Of a stretch of 64,000 nt of DNA, positions 63,970 through 64,000 are shown one piece after another (the stretch's first letter is position 1; each line of letters opens with the position of its first letter). The notes under the pieces are model-generated. The model was not told the origin of the DNA and searched no databases. It saw only the letters and a program-made list of their open reading frames with translations. The position numbers were made by a program, and so were the translations under genes. Location: positions 182,703-246,702 of the forward strand of contig JACRAU010000011.1 of assembly GCA_016234655.1 (NCBI GenBank), written 5' to 3'. The DNA comes from Betaproteobacteria bacterium. Lineage in GTDB: Bacteria > Pseudomonadota > Gammaproteobacteria > Burkholderiales > Thiobacillaceae.

Positions 63970-64000
63970 ATGTCCTACATACAGCTTACCTCAGAAGAAC
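63970..64000 (+). CDS. IS30-family transposase, first codons (partial)
   Basis: The last ten codons of the window read MSYIQLTSEE, which matches the usual start of IS30 transposases (MSYTHLTxEERY). The rest lies outside. An IS left end should lie within about 60 bases upstream (GTAGTGTGGCAGTGCGACCC region), but its terminal repeat cannot be delimited without the other end. Confidence 0.65.
   Translation, partial: MSYIQLTSEE

Overview
The window reads as chromosomal DNA of a GC-rich, flagellated Gram-negative betaproteobacterium. Three things point there: the gene order rpsB-tsf-pyrH-frr-uppS-cdsA-dxr-rseP-bamA-skp-lpxD-fabZ-lpxA-lpxB-rnhB, the run mlaFEDCB ... ibaG-murA-hisGDCBHAFIE-HIT-tatABC, and the divergent ppsA/ppsR pair. 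A genus cannot be fixed from sequence alone. There are no rRNA genes, no CRISPR array and no prophage, and one tRNA gene (Ser-GGA).

Layout. 1-2902: end of ftsK, lolA, an inserted HEPN/MNT toxin-antitoxin pair, and rarA. 3083-17183: a long plus-strand housekeeping block running from ribosomal protein S2 and EF-Ts through UMP kinase, ribosome recycling, undecaprenyl and CDP-diglyceride lipid synthesis and isoprenoid synthesis (dxr) to outer-membrane assembly (rseP, bamA, skp) and lipid A (lpxD, fabZ, lpxA, lpxB, rnhB). Many genes overlap by ATGA. 17213-21238: motA, motB, a membrane-anchored methyltransferase and an HDOD-GAF protein. 21235-25207: PEP synthase, its regulator and a TrmH-type RNA methyltransferase. 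25198-30212: a GYF_2/pentapeptide membrane protein, a candidate CU-rich small RNA, and dnaE. 30338-33935: a small basic protein and the dTDP-rhamnose operon rfbBACD. 33953-37123: a PIN-PhoH ATPase, Bcp peroxiredoxin and an EAL-HDOD protein. 37238-37785: tRNA-Ser with partial copies of itself on both sides. 37873-39840: a VTT membrane protein and amt with a sigma-54 promoter. 39885-54689: one continuous minus-strand unit carrying Mla lipid transport, an ABC exporter, ibaG, murA, all his genes except hisZ, a HIT protein and Tat secretion, closed by a good terminator. 54732-60663: a hypothetical protein, cysS, a chemoreceptor and recQ. 60687-64000: an accessory region with a Xre/RES toxin-antitoxin pair between related palindromic repeats, two secreted hypothetical proteins (one markedly AT-rich), and the first codons of an IS30-type transposase at the right edge.

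The core is conventional. The parts that deserve a second look are non-coding or accessory: the candidate sRNA downstream of dnaE (26516-26620), the tRNA-Ser half-gene duplications, the sigma-54 site at amt, the palindrome at the recQ start, the rpsB-tsf hairpin pair, and the two toxin-antitoxin modules. No wholly new multi-gene system was recognised.
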